From an uncultured Oscillospiraceae bacterium (lineage in GTDB: Bacteria; Bacillota; Clostridia; Oscillospirales; Oscillospiraceae): a stretch of 28,831 nt of DNA. Below are positions 16,917-24,634 of the stretch, in pieces. The first letter of the stretch is position 1. Every line of letters starts with the position of its first letter. The translations under genes were made by a program, and so were the position numbers. The notes under the pieces were generated by a model that worked only from the letters and a program-made list of their open reading frames with translations, was not told where the DNA came from and searched no databases. The stretch covers positions 93,184 through 122,014 of the forward strand of contig CAJULD010000003.1 in the NCBI GenBank assembly GCA_910587505.1, written 5' to 3'.

Positions 16917-17432
16917 ATGGAGAAAGCCAGGAGAATTGCCAGAGCTGCGGCCTGTGGCGCGGGGGTGCTGACGGCGGCCGTGCTGCTCCTGCCGGCGGTG
17001 CTGTTCCGGGTAGGCGTATGGACGGCGGGGATACCCTGCAGTCCGATCCTGACCTCCAGCGGGGACATCGTCCTGACGGAGGCGGAGAAGATCGAGGCGG
17101 CGCGGCTGACCGGCAGCGAGCTGGATGTGACTATCGGGGGCGACGCGTTCATTACTCAATTGCTGCGCCGCATGTCCCAGGCGGAGGATACCGGCCGGGA
17201 AAGCGTGCAGGACGTCCCTGACCGGAGGGCGGGGCTCCTCCGGATCGACTTGCATTTTAAACGGATCATTGGGAAAGGCCGGCTGGCGGCCAGCACCCTG
17301 TTTCTCTACCGGGAGGGCGAGGACGTGCTTCTGGAGCAGCCCTGGCAGGGCATCTACCGGGTGGACGGCGGGTTGGAGCCCTGGCTGCGGGAACAGATCG
17401 CGTCGGCGCTGGCGGAGGGGATCAGGGAATGA
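16917..17432 (+). CDS. Membrane-anchored DUF5301-like protein
   Basis: The product is 171 residues. One N-terminal membrane helix lies at about 11-34; the rest is probably extracytoplasmic. ESVQDVPDR, then LRIDLHFK, STLFLYREGEDVLLEQPWQGIY resemble the conserved core of DUF5301 proteins, small exported proteins of Firmicutes without a known role. The resemblance is from memory of the family pattern and was not searched. The Cys at 41 is not in a convincing lipobox. GAGAGGAG precedes the ATG, which directly follows the previous stop; the end overlaps the next gene by ATGA. Confidence 0.65.
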   Translation: MEKARRIARAAACGAGVLTAAVLLLPAVLFRVGVWTAGIPCSPILTSSGDIVLTEAEKIEAARLTGSELDVTIGGDAFITQLLRRMSQAEDTGRESVQDVPDRRAGLLRIDLHFKRIIGKGRLAASTLFLYREGEDVLLEQPWQGIYRVDGGLEPWLREQIASALAEGIRE

Positions 17433-17944
17433 CGGACCTGCTGATGATAAGCCCCATCCTGATGGCGGTCCTGCCGGGGCTGTGGTCCTTCGGGAAGATA
17501 AGGCGGATGTTCTGGACGCTGATGGCTCTGCTGCTTCTGCCGGTGCTGCTGATGATCCCCGGCTCGCTGCTGCTGGGGGCCTTCGGTCTGGCCTGGCGCT
17601 GCGCGGCGGTGCGGTGGAGCGGACTGTGCTTCCTGGCCGGCATCGACGTGCTGTTCCTCTGGGTCGTGGGCTATCTCTGGCGGGAGATACCGGCAGACCG
17701 CTGGCACATTCTGCCTGTCTGGCTGTGCAGGCTGGCCGCTGCGGCGGTGATTGGCGCAGCGTGCTTTTTCTTTACCCTGTTCAGCGCCTTCTGGGTGCTG
17801 TTCCTGGCGGACATGGACCACACGATGGAGCTGGACGGAGAACGGGTGGTCGTGCAGTTTCTCTGGAACGACGGATGCAATTATTATGACTGTTACGGCC
17901 CCCTGCTCCGGGGGACGGAGCTGCTGGAGGGCAGCGACAATTGA
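17429..17944 (+). CDS. Membrane protein of unknown function with conserved-looking C-terminal tail
   Basis: Unrecognised family. The product is 171 residues: four hydrophobic segments at about 3-20, 29-56, 62-83 and 97-126, then a soluble tail of 45 residues. The tail contains DHTMELDGERVVV and YYDCYGPLLRGTELL, a pattern I associate with small hypothetical membrane proteins of Clostridia; no function follows from it. The start overlaps the previous stop, with GGAGGGG upstream. Its TGA stop lies inside the left arm of a 13-base hairpin. With the two genes before it, it forms a compact three-gene unit behind DUF2975/XRE. Confidence 0.7.
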   Translation: MTDLLMISPILMAVLPGLWSFGKIRRMFWTLMALLLLPVLLMIPGSLLLGAFGLAWRCAAVRWSGLCFLAGIDVLFLWVVGYLWREIPADRWHILPVWLCRLAAAAVIGAACFFFTLFSAFWVLFLADMDHTMELDGERVVVQFLWNDGCNYYDCYGPLLRGTELLEGSDN

Positions 17945-17972
17945 CCGGGCCGGTGAATACACCGGCCCGGTC
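17943..17972 (+). terminator. Thirteen-base perfect hairpin overlapping the last stop codon
   Basis: GACCGGGCCGGTG (17943-17955) pairs perfectly with 17960-17972 around AATA. The stem begins inside the TGA stop. No T run follows, so it may act as an mRNA end stabiliser or a factor-assisted terminator. It is the only strong structure at the end of the block. Confidence 0.55.
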
Positions 17973-18042
17973 AGGCTTGCTGAACAATTATCACAACTCC
18001 AGGGGCCTCCGGCAGCTCTTGCGCGGCAAAATATAGAATTCC

Positions 18043-18086
18043 TAAAGTTCTTTTTGATTCTTTTTCTTTCAAGAAAAAGAATGTAT
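18043..18086 (-). repeat. Dispersed 44-base palindromic repeat, copy 1
   Basis: Contains ATTCTTTTTCTT-TC-AAGAAAAAGAAT (18057-18082), a perfect 12-base inverted repeat. The same 44 bases recur in inverted orientation at 28713-28756 with one mismatch. Read in the direction of the upstream gene, it begins 15 bases after the ABC transporter stop at 18102. It likely serves as the transcript end of the ABC operon. Confidence 0.85.
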
Positions 18087-18101
18087 ACCTGCGCCGCGGT
18101 A

Positions 18102-19928
18102 TCACTCCAGCGCGGCCCGGGTGGCTTCCCGGCGGTACTGATGGGTATAGAGGCTGTAATACTCGCCCCGCTGAGCCATCAGATGGTCGTGAGCGCCGCT
18201 CTCCCGGATCTGGCCGTCACGGATGACCAGAATCCGGTCCGCAGAGCGGATGGTGCTCAGCCGGTGGGCCACCACAAAGCTGGTGCGTCCGGACAGGACC
18301 GTCTGAATGGCGTCCTGGATCAGGGCCTCCGTTTCCGTGTCGATGCTGCTGGTGGCCTCGTCCAGAACGAAGATCTTCGGGTCCGCCAGCAGGACCCGCG
18401 CCAGGCTGAGCAGCTGCTTCTGCCCGGTGGACAGCTTACCACCGCCCTCGCCCACCTGGGTGTCATACCCCTGGGGCAGGCGCAGGATGAATTCCTCCGC
18501 GTGGACCATCCGGGCGGCGGCACGAATCTCCTCCTCCGTGGCCTCCGGCCGGGCGAAGCGGAGATTGTCCGCCACGGTGCCGGAAAACAGGTGGGGAGAC
18601 TGGAGCACGTAGCCCAGACTGGATTGCAGCCACAGCTGGCTGCGCTGGCGGTAATCTGTTCCGTCGATGCACACTTCGCCCTCGCTGGGCTCATAGAAAC
18701 GGCAGACCAGATTGACGATGGTGGACTTCCCGGCGCCGGTCTCTCCCACCAGGGCCACGTTCTGTCCCGGTTCTACGGTGAGGTTAAAGTGGCGCAGCAC
18801 CTCCTCGCCGCTCTTGTAGCGGAAGGTTACGTCCTTGAACTCCACCCTGCCACGGATGTCCGGCCAGTTCTCCTTCTTCCCGTGGAACAGGTCGCCGTAG
18901 CGCTCGACGATCTCCGGGCTGTCCTGTACGTCGGAGGGGGTGTCCAGCAGGTCGATGACCCGTTCGGCGCTGGCCTGAGCGGCCTGCATTTCCGCCAGAA
19001 TGTGGGCAAGCTGCTGAATGGGGTCGAACAGCTGGGTGGTATAGCTGATAAAGGCGGCCAGAGTGCCCAGGTCCATGGCCCCCTGAAGGGTCAGCAGACC
19101 GCCCCGCCACAGGGCCAGAGCCGTGGCGACGGCTCCCAGATTCACCACCAGCGGCATGAAAATGGCGCTGAGGGTGGCGGCGCGGACGGCGGCGGTCTTC
19201 ATCTCGCCGGTGACGGCCTCGAATTCCACCTGGGCCGCGTCCTCTCTGGCCAGGGTCTTGTTGGTCACCGCGCCCATGACGCCCTCGTTGAAGGCCCCGG
19301 TGATGCGGCTGTTGGCCTTGCGCACGATCCGCTGCTGGCGCAGAATCCGCCGCTGGAAATACAGGCACAGCACCGCCAGTACCGGCGTAATGGCCAGCAC
19401 CAGCAGTCCCAGCTTCCAGTTCATCGCCAGCAGCACCACGATCACGCCCAGCGCGAAGGTCAGCGACCACATGACGTCCACGATGCTCCAGGCGATCATT
19501 TCGCTCAGCCGGGACACGTCGCTGCCCATCCGTGCCATGAGCCAGCCCACGCTGGTGGTGTCATAATAGCTGAAGGACAGCTGCTGCAAATGAATGAAGG
19601 CGTCCTGCCGGATGTCATAACTGATGTCCATCTCCAGCCGCCCGGCTCCCCGGACGAAGAGGACCACGCCCAGTCCCTGGACGGCGACCAGCAGCACGTT
19701 GAGCAGGCCGAAGAGCCCCAGCCCCTGCGTGGTCCCCCCGCCAATGAAATGATTGATGGCGTACCGGGTGAACAGCGGGTAGGCCAGATCCGCCCCGGAT
19801 ACCACCAGCAGTACCAGAACGGTCCGGATCACCCGGGCCTTGTAGTGCAGGCCGTAGTCCACCAGGCGCTTCCAGACCTTCAGGTCGATTTTCGTGTTGT
19901 CCGCGTGGCGGACTTCCTCTCTCATCAT
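18102..19928 (-). CDS. ABC exporter half-transporter, catalytic-glutamate subunit
   Basis: Membrane domain of six helices at about residues 33-315, followed by an ATPase domain: 608 residues in total. Walker A GETGAGKST lies at 395-403. The signature is the variant LSTGQ at 499-503. Walker B is FVLDEATSS with the catalytic Glu524 present, and the switch is VAHRLST. The variant signature together with an intact Glu is the typical pattern of one partner of heterodimeric multidrug exporters (BmrCD, LmrCD, TM287/288 type). The start overlaps the stop of the partner gene (ATGA). ATGATG gives two possible start codons. The substrate is unknown; drugs, lipids or peptides are all possible for this family. 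Confidence 0.92.
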   Translation of the reverse strand: MMREEVRHADNTKIDLKVWKRLVDYGLHYKARVIRTVLVLLVVSGADLAYPLFTRYAINHFIGGGTTQGLGLFGLLNVLLVAVQGLGVVLFVRGAGRLEMDISYDIRQDAFIHLQQLSFSYYDTTSVGWLMARMGSDVSRLSEMIAWSIVDVMWSLTFALGVIVVLLAMNWKLGLLVLAITPVLAVLCLYFQRRILRQQRIVRKANSRITGAFNEGVMGAVTNKTLAREDAAQVEFEAVTGEMKTAAVRAATLSAIFMPLVVNLGAVATALALWRGGLLTLQGAMDLGTLAAFISYTTQLFDPIQQLAHILAEMQAAQASAERVIDLLDTPSDVQDSPEIVERYGDLFHGKKENWPDIRGRVEFKDVTFRYKSGEEVLRHFNLTVEPGQNVALVGETGAGKSTIVNLVCRFYEPSEGEVCIDGTDYRQRSQLWLQSSLGYVLQSPHLFSGTVADNLRFARPEATEEEIRAAARMVHAEEFILRLPQGYDTQVGEGGGKLSTGQKQLLSLARVLLADPKIFVLDEATSSIDTETEALIQDAIQTVLSGRTSFVVAHRLSTIRSADRILVIRDGQIRESGAHDHLMAQRGEYYSLYTHQYRREATRAALE

Positions 19929-21745
19929 ACGCCTGCGCCTCCTTCCTCGTCCAGCTCGTTCTGAATGGCGCAGATGCGCCGGTACAGCCCCTCCTGAGCG
20001 GCCAGCGCCTCGTGGGTCCCCCGCTGGATGATCCGGCCGTTTTCCAGCACCAGAATGCTGTCCGCGCCCCGGAGGGTGGAAATGCGGTGGCTGATGAGGA
20101 TGGTAGTACCGGTGTCCCGCTGGAGCAGGGCTTCCCGGATGGCCGCGTCGGTCTCCGCGTCCACGGCGCTCAGGGAATCGTCAAAAATGCAGATGGGCGT
20201 TTTCTGTACCAGCATCCGGGCAATGGCCACCCGCTGCTTCTGTCCGCCGGAGAGGGTCACGCCCCGCTCGCCCACCATGGTGTCATAACCCTCGGTAAAG
20301 CCCTCGATCACATCGTGGATGCAGGCGGTGCGGGCGGCCTCGAACCGCTCGGCCTCGCCGGCGGAGGGGTCGCCCAGGGCGATGTTCTCCCCGATGGTCC
20401 GGCTGAACAGGAAGGGCTCCTGGAGCACAATGCCCACGTGGCGGCGGAGATAGTCCCGCCGGATGTCCTTCACGTCCACTCCGTCGATCAGAATCTGGCC
20501 GCCGGTGGGCGCGTACAGCCGCTGGAGCAGGTGGACCAGGGTGCTCTTGCCGCTGCCGGTGTTGCCCAGAATGCCGATGGTCTGACCGGGCAGAAGCTGG
20601 AAGTCCAGATGATGGAGAATCTCCTCCCCGTCCGGATAGGCGAAGGACACGTCCCGGAAGGTCACGCCTCCCTGGATGGGCGGTGTCAGGCCCCTGCCCG
20701 GTTCGTCCTCCTGGGGCGCGGTCAGGATCTCGTCCAGCCGCTTCAGGGATACGTCCGCCTTCACCAGGTCCGCCAGAATGCGTCCCAGCTGCCGCATGGG
20801 GAAGGTCAGCATACTGGAGTAGGTGGAAAAGAGCATCACCGTACCCAGACTGACGTCCCCCCGGACCGCCAGAAAGACGCCCGCCAGGATGACCAGGGCG
20901 ATCTGGAGATAGCCCATGATGTCCGACGAGCCCCAGTAGACGCCCATCAGGTTGTTCAGCCGCAGGACCTTGGCCCGGTAGTCCCTGTTGAATCGGGTAA
21001 ATTTCTCCAGCTCCTGGCTCTGCCGGGCGAAGGTGCGGACCACCCGCATACCCGTCAGGTTCTCCTGAAGGGCGGTGGTCATGGCCCCCTCGGCCTCGTC
21101 CACGGTGAGAAACAGCTTCTGCACGCCCCTGGAGTAGAAAAAGGAGAAAATCAGCAGCAGCGGCAGCAGCGAGCAGGCCACCAGCGTCAGCTGCCGGTGG
21201 ATGGGCCACATGATGGACAGCGCCACCAGCGCCATCATAATGGTTCGCACCACCTCCATCATCTGCATCTGCATAAAGCGGCGGACGGTCTCCACGTCAC
21301 TGGTGCATCGCTGGACCAGATCGCCGGTGCTGCTGGCCTTATGCCAGGCATACGGCGCGCGGACCAGACGGCGGTACAGCGCGTCCCGCAGCGCCTTGGC
21401 CAGTCCCTCGCCGCCCAGAGCGGAACAGCGGCCCCGCGTGTAGGCGCAGACGCCGTTAAGCCCCTGGGCCAGCAGCACCGCCAGCGCCGGCAGCCACAGA
21501 TGGGCGGCCAGGAAATCCCGTCCGCCGGCGGCCTCGATCCAGTGCCGGAGCCAGCCGGGCAGGTTCATCTCTTTGCCGCCCACGATGCTGTCCACGGTAA
21601 AGCTGATGACCAGCGGACTGAGATAGGCGAAGAGCGAGGCCAGGAGGGTGGCTGAAATCGTGTAGAAAAAATAGCGGCGACAGCCGCGGATCAGCCGCCA
21701 CAGCCGTTTCCAGCGGGCGGCCCGAGTCAGTTTCGTCTGTTCCAT
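19925..21745 (-). CDS. ABC exporter half-transporter, degenerate-Walker-B subunit
   Basis: The product is 606 residues: membrane domain to about residue 335, then the ATPase. Walker A GNTGSGKST lies at 394-402. The signature is the canonical LSGGQ at 498-502. Walker B is CIFDDSLSAVD, where Asp523 replaces the catalytic glutamate; ISHRIST carries the switch His. This complements the downstream partner, so one ATP site of the heterodimer is complete and the other degenerate. The ATG at 21745 was chosen because it starts just before the basic N-terminus, with a weak GAGGA ten bases upstream. The longer frame would run through the leader hairpin. Confidence 0.92.
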   Translation of the reverse strand: MEQTKLTRAARWKRLWRLIRGCRRYFFYTISATLLASLFAYLSPLVISFTVDSIVGGKEMNLPGWLRHWIEAAGGRDFLAAHLWLPALAVLLAQGLNGVCAYTRGRCSALGGEGLAKALRDALYRRLVRAPYAWHKASSTGDLVQRCTSDVETVRRFMQMQMMEVVRTIMMALVALSIMWPIHRQLTLVACSLLPLLLIFSFFYSRGVQKLFLTVDEAEGAMTTALQENLTGMRVVRTFARQSQELEKFTRFNRDYRAKVLRLNNLMGVYWGSSDIMGYLQIALVILAGVFLAVRGDVSLGTVMLFSTYSSMLTFPMRQLGRILADLVKADVSLKRLDEILTAPQEDEPGRGLTPPIQGGVTFRDVSFAYPDGEEILHHLDFQLLPGQTIGILGNTGSGKSTLVHLLQRLYAPTGGQILIDGVDVKDIRRDYLRRHVGIVLQEPFLFSRTIGENIALGDPSAGEAERFEAARTACIHDVIEGFTEGYDTMVGERGVTLSGGQKQRVAIARMLVQKTPICIFDDSLSAVDAETDAAIREALLQRDTGTTILISHRISTLRGADSILVLENGRIIQRGTHEALAAQEGLYRRICAIQNELDEEGGAGV

Positions 21746-21814
21746 ATGGTTTCGTTCCTCAATTGGTCGTCCGGCCCGTCCCTCCCCCTGCAGACAGACC
21801 GGAATGGTGAAAAG

Positions 21815-21855
21815 CGCCTTGATCCGCGCCGCCCCCACAGGCGCAGATCAAGGCG
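21815..21855 (-). promoter_or_regulatory. Long leader hairpin of the ABC operon (attenuator or operator)
   Basis: The 16 bases at 21815-21830 (CGCCTTGATCCGCGCC) pair with 21840-21855 with a single G-T type mismatch, around a nine-base loop. Read leftward, the stem starts within a few bases of the expected transcription start and is followed by CTTTTC. This is the layout of a leader terminator upstream of a regulated gene. An operator palindrome is the alternative. Confidence 0.55.
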
Positions 21856-21856
21856 T

Positions 21857-21886
21857 AGTATACTATAATGATTGCCGGAATTGCAA
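21857..21886 (-). promoter_or_regulatory. Sigma-A-type promoter for the ABC exporter operon
   Basis: Leftward -10 TATACT (21862-21857) and -35 TTGCAA (21886-21881) have an 18-base spacer. The leader then runs about 105 bases to the ATG, unusually long for this window. Confidence 0.6.
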
Positions 21887-22040
21887 CCATTTTCTGCCTA
21901 TTGTAACGCAACTGTAATACTGGTAGTCCGCCGCAGGCGGACCGTCAGAGACTTTGCTTCCTGCTGCCTGCGGGGCCTGTTGCAGAATCGTGGGAAAGTG
22001 CATGCACGGGGGAGCGAGACATCCGGAGAATGTACGCATA

Positions 22041-23501
22041 TCAGCCTTTGTCCAGAATCCTGTAAATCAGCTCCATATCCAGGTTCTCCCGCACGGCCTG
22101 GGCCAGCAGGTCGTACTGCCGCTCCCGGTAGGCGGCGGCGTCGAAGGAGCCCAGCCGGTCGAAGTCCACGCCCTTCCCGCCGCACAGCGCGCGCAGCACC
22201 GCCTCCGATACGCCGGGGGCGTCGAACACCCCGTGGATATACGTGCCATAGACGTTTCCACAGCCGGTCAGGGCCGGGCGGCTCTCCCCGGAGCGGCCCA
22301 TGTGAATTTCATATCCCTCGTAGGGCATTCCGGAAAGGCCCGACAGCGGCCCCTCCACTTCGCCGAACCGCCCTCTGGTCTGGGCCTGGACCTTTTCTCC
22401 CCGGAACACGGTCTCCATATCCAGCAGCCCCAGCCCGGCAATCTCCGTCCCCGCCGGGGCCTCCGCCCCTTCCGGATCGGAAATGCGCCGTCCCAGCATC
22501 TGATAGCCGCCGCAGATCCCCACCAGCGGCGTTCCCCGGGACGCGGCCTGCCTGACTGCGGCTTCCAGGCCGCTCTGCCGCAGCCAGCGCAAATCTTCAA
22601 TGGTGCTCTTGGTCCCCGGCAGGATCATCAGATCCGGCGCGCCCAGCTCCCGGGGTGAGGCCACATACCGCACCGACACATTTTCATACCGCTCAAAGGG
22701 CGCCAGATCCGTGAAATTGGAGATTCTGGGCAGGCGGACCACCGCCACGTCGATCAGCTTTGCCGCCGTGTCCCGTGTGAACCTGCCGGAAAGGCTGTCC
22801 TCGTCGTCGATGTCCACATGGAGACAGGGCATCACACCCGCCACCGGCACGCCGCACAGCTTCTCCAGCATCGCCAGCCCCGGCTCCAGAATGGCCCGGT
22901 CTCCCCGGAACTTGTTGACCACCACGCCCTTAAGGAGGGCCCGCTCGTCCTCTTCCAGCAGGGCCACCGTGCCGTACAGCTGGGCGAACACGCCGCCCCG
23001 GTCGATGTCCCCCACCAGCAGCACCGGCGCGTTTACCAGCTTTGCCAGCCCCATGTTGACGATGTCGTCCTGCCTGAGATTGATCTCCGCCGGACTGCCC
23101 GCTCCCTCGATGACGATGGCATCGAACTCCGCGTCCAGGCTCTCATAGGCCGCCATTACCGCCGGGACGAACTCCCTCTTCCGCCGGTAGTACTCCATGG
23201 CCTTCATGTTCCCCTGTACCGCGCCGCTTACGATCACCTGACTGCCCATATCCGTGGTGGGCTTGAGCAGGATCGGGTTCATCCGCACGTCCGGCGGGAT
23301 GCCCGCAGCCTCCGCCTGGACCACCTGCGCCCGGCCCATCTCGCCGCCGTCCGCCGTGATGAAGGAGTTGAGGGCCATGTTCTGACTCTTGAAGGGGGCC
23401 GTGCGGTATCCGTCCTGCCGCAGCACCCGGCACAGCCCTGCCGCCAGCAGGCTCTTCCCCGCGTTGGACATGGTCCCCTGGATCATAATATTCTTTGCCA
23501 T
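22041..23501 (-). CDS. cobQ: Cobyric acid synthase CobQ (CbiP)
   Basis: ATP-dependent amidase that converts adenosylcobyrinic acid a,c-diamide to cobyric acid using glutamine at four side chains. The product is 486 residues. The N-terminal dethiobiotin-synthetase-like half has the P-loop GTMSNAGKS at 9-17 and FKSQNMALNS. The C-terminal type 1 glutaminase half has GICGGYQMLG with Cys330 and YIHGVFD with His423. The CobQ-type family replaces the usual catalytic triad Glu region, as is normal. GGAGA overlapping the cobD stop serves as the ribosome binding site, so it is coupled to cobD upstream. Confidence 0.96.
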   Translation of the reverse strand: MAKNIMIQGTMSNAGKSLLAAGLCRVLRQDGYRTAPFKSQNMALNSFITADGGEMGRAQVVQAEAAGIPPDVRMNPILLKPTTDMGSQVIVSGAVQGNMKAMEYYRRKREFVPAVMAAYESLDAEFDAIVIEGAGSPAEINLRQDDIVNMGLAKLVNAPVLLVGDIDRGGVFAQLYGTVALLEEDERALLKGVVVNKFRGDRAILEPGLAMLEKLCGVPVAGVMPCLHVDIDDEDSLSGRFTRDTAAKLIDVAVVRLPRISNFTDLAPFERYENVSVRYVASPRELGAPDLMILPGTKSTIEDLRWLRQSGLEAAVRQAASRGTPLVGICGGYQMLGRRISDPEGAEAPAGTEIAGLGLLDMETVFRGEKVQAQTRGRFGEVEGPLSGLSGMPYEGYEIHMGRSGESRPALTGCGNVYGTYIHGVFDAPGVSEAVLRALCGGKGVDFDRLGSFDAAAYRERQYDLLAQAVRENLDMELIYRILDKG

Positions 23502-23510
23502 AGCTCTCTC

Positions 23511-24560
23511 CTACTTCTTCAGAATTTCCGCCAGTGCCTCCAGCAGCCGCCGGTTTTCTTCCCGTTTCTTCACCGCCACGCGGTACCATCCGTTCCCCAG
23601 TCCCCGGTAGTTGGCGCAGTCCCGGATGAGAATCCCCCGCTCCAGCAGCGGCACAAAGAGCTCCCGGCCGCTTTTCAGCAGCAGATAGTTGGCCTGGGAG
23701 GGGCACACCGCAAGGCCCAGTGCCTCCAGCCCCGCCGCCAGCCGGGGGCGTTCCTCCCCAATCAGCCGCCGGGCCTCCTCCAGAAAGGACGTATCCTCCA
23801 ACGCCGCCACTCCCGCCGCCTGGGCCGGGAGGGACACGTTCCACGGCTGCGCCCGGCGGCTCATTTCTCTCAGCAGCACTCCGTCCCCGCTCAGGCAGTA
23901 CCCAAGCCGCAGTCCCGCCATGCCGTAGCTCTTGGTGAAGGCCCGCAGCAGAAAGAGGCCCGGCCACTCCTCCAGCCGGTTCGACAGGCTCCGCCCATCG
24001 CCGCTCAGCTCCAGGAAGCACTCGTCCACGAACAGCCGCAGCCCCCGCCGCCGGCAAACCGTCCCGATCTCCTCCAGCAGCGCCGGCTCGATCAGCCGTC
24101 CGGTGGGGTTGTTGGGATTGCACAGGAAGACCGCCCCGCAGTCCGTGCCCTCCAGCGTCTCCAGAAACCGCTCCGTCAGGGCGAAGCCCTCTTCCTCCTC
24201 CAGCCTGGCATATACCGCGCGGCTCCCCGCGGCCTCCAGCGCGGCGGCGTACTCGGAAAAGGCGGGCTCCGTCAGCAGGGCCTTTTCCACCCGGATGGCG
24301 GCGCAGTAGGCGTAGATCAGCTCCGCCGCGCCGCCGGCGCAGAGGATGCGGTCCGCCGCCACGCCCTCCCGCGCCGCCAGCGCCGCCGTCAGCTCCCGGC
24401 AGCAGGGGTCCGGATACCGGCACAGCTCCCCGGCGGTCCGCTCCACGGCCCGCACCACGGCGGGCGGCGTGCCAAGCGGGTTCGTATTGACCGAAAAATC
24501 CAGCTCCACGGCCCGGCCGTACCGGTCGCCGCCGTGGGGATTGGCGCTTTGATAAAGCAT
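23511..24560 (-). CDS. cobD: Threonine-phosphate decarboxylase-type PLP enzyme (CobD)
   Basis: PLP enzyme of the histidinol-phosphate aminotransferase fold. The product is 349 residues. It shows the N-terminal DFSVNTNPLG, CNPNNPTG at 147-154, VDECF with Asp179 and TKSYGMAGLRLGY with PLP lysine Lys210. In the cobalamin setting it decarboxylates L-threonine phosphate to (R)-1-aminopropan-2-yl phosphate, the linker attached to cobyric acid by CbiB. Sequence alone does not exclude a histidinol-phosphate aminotransferase, but DFSVNTNPLG and the adjoining cobQ favour CobD. ATG 24560 follows AAGGAGG by five bases. The cbiB gene is not in the window. Confidence 0.88.
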   Translation of the reverse strand: MLYQSANPHGGDRYGRAVELDFSVNTNPLGTPPAVVRAVERTAGELCRYPDPCCRELTAALAAREGVAADRILCAGGAAELIYAYCAAIRVEKALLTEPAFSEYAAALEAAGSRAVYARLEEEEGFALTERFLETLEGTDCGAVFLCNPNNPTGRLIEPALLEEIGTVCRRRGLRLFVDECFLELSGDGRSLSNRLEEWPGLFLLRAFTKSYGMAGLRLGYCLSGDGVLLREMSRRAQPWNVSLPAQAAGVAALEDTSFLEEARRLIGEERPRLAAGLEALGLAVCPSQANYLLLKSGRELFVPLLERGILIRDCANYRGLGNGWYRVAVKKREENRRLLEALAEILKK

Positions 24561-24584
24561 AGGCGCCTCCTTGGGCGAAAAGAT

Positions 24585-24614
24585 AAGGAGAGGGCCGGAA
24601 GGACCCTCTCCTTT
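24585..24614 (-). terminator. Terminator between lexA and cobD
   Basis: AAGGAGAGGG (24585-24594) pairs perfectly with 24604-24613. Read leftward it follows the lexA stop by about 20 bases and ends in ATCTTTT. cobD begins 25 bases later, so cobDQ must depend on read-through or an unseen promoter. Confidence 0.75.
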
Positions 24615-24634
24615 CATGCAGCATGTAATATGGC

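Larger units (their letters stand above)
21746..22040. other. Leader of the ABC operon and cobQ downstream region
   Basis: Holds, from the right, the end of the cob genes, a GTCCGCC-GCA-GGCGGAC hairpin at 21926-21942 (no T run), the leftward ABC promoter (21857-21886), the long leader hairpin (21815-21855) and about 70 bases of untranslated leader. The part at 21943-22040 shows no gene, no cobalamin riboswitch consensus and no terminator that I can see. Confidence 0.5.

Noticed and set aside
17751..19964. A 737-codon rightward open frame across the ABC transporter region
   Set aside because: It is the antisense of a full ABC half-transporter whose motifs are all on the minus strand. The translated product has histidine-, glutamine- and glycine-rich low-complexity composition typical of a GC-rich shadow frame.
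21900..22040. Possible cobalamin riboswitch near cobQ
   Set aside because: It lies downstream of cobQ rather than upstream of cobD, and no B12-box-like sequence or matching stem pattern was found.
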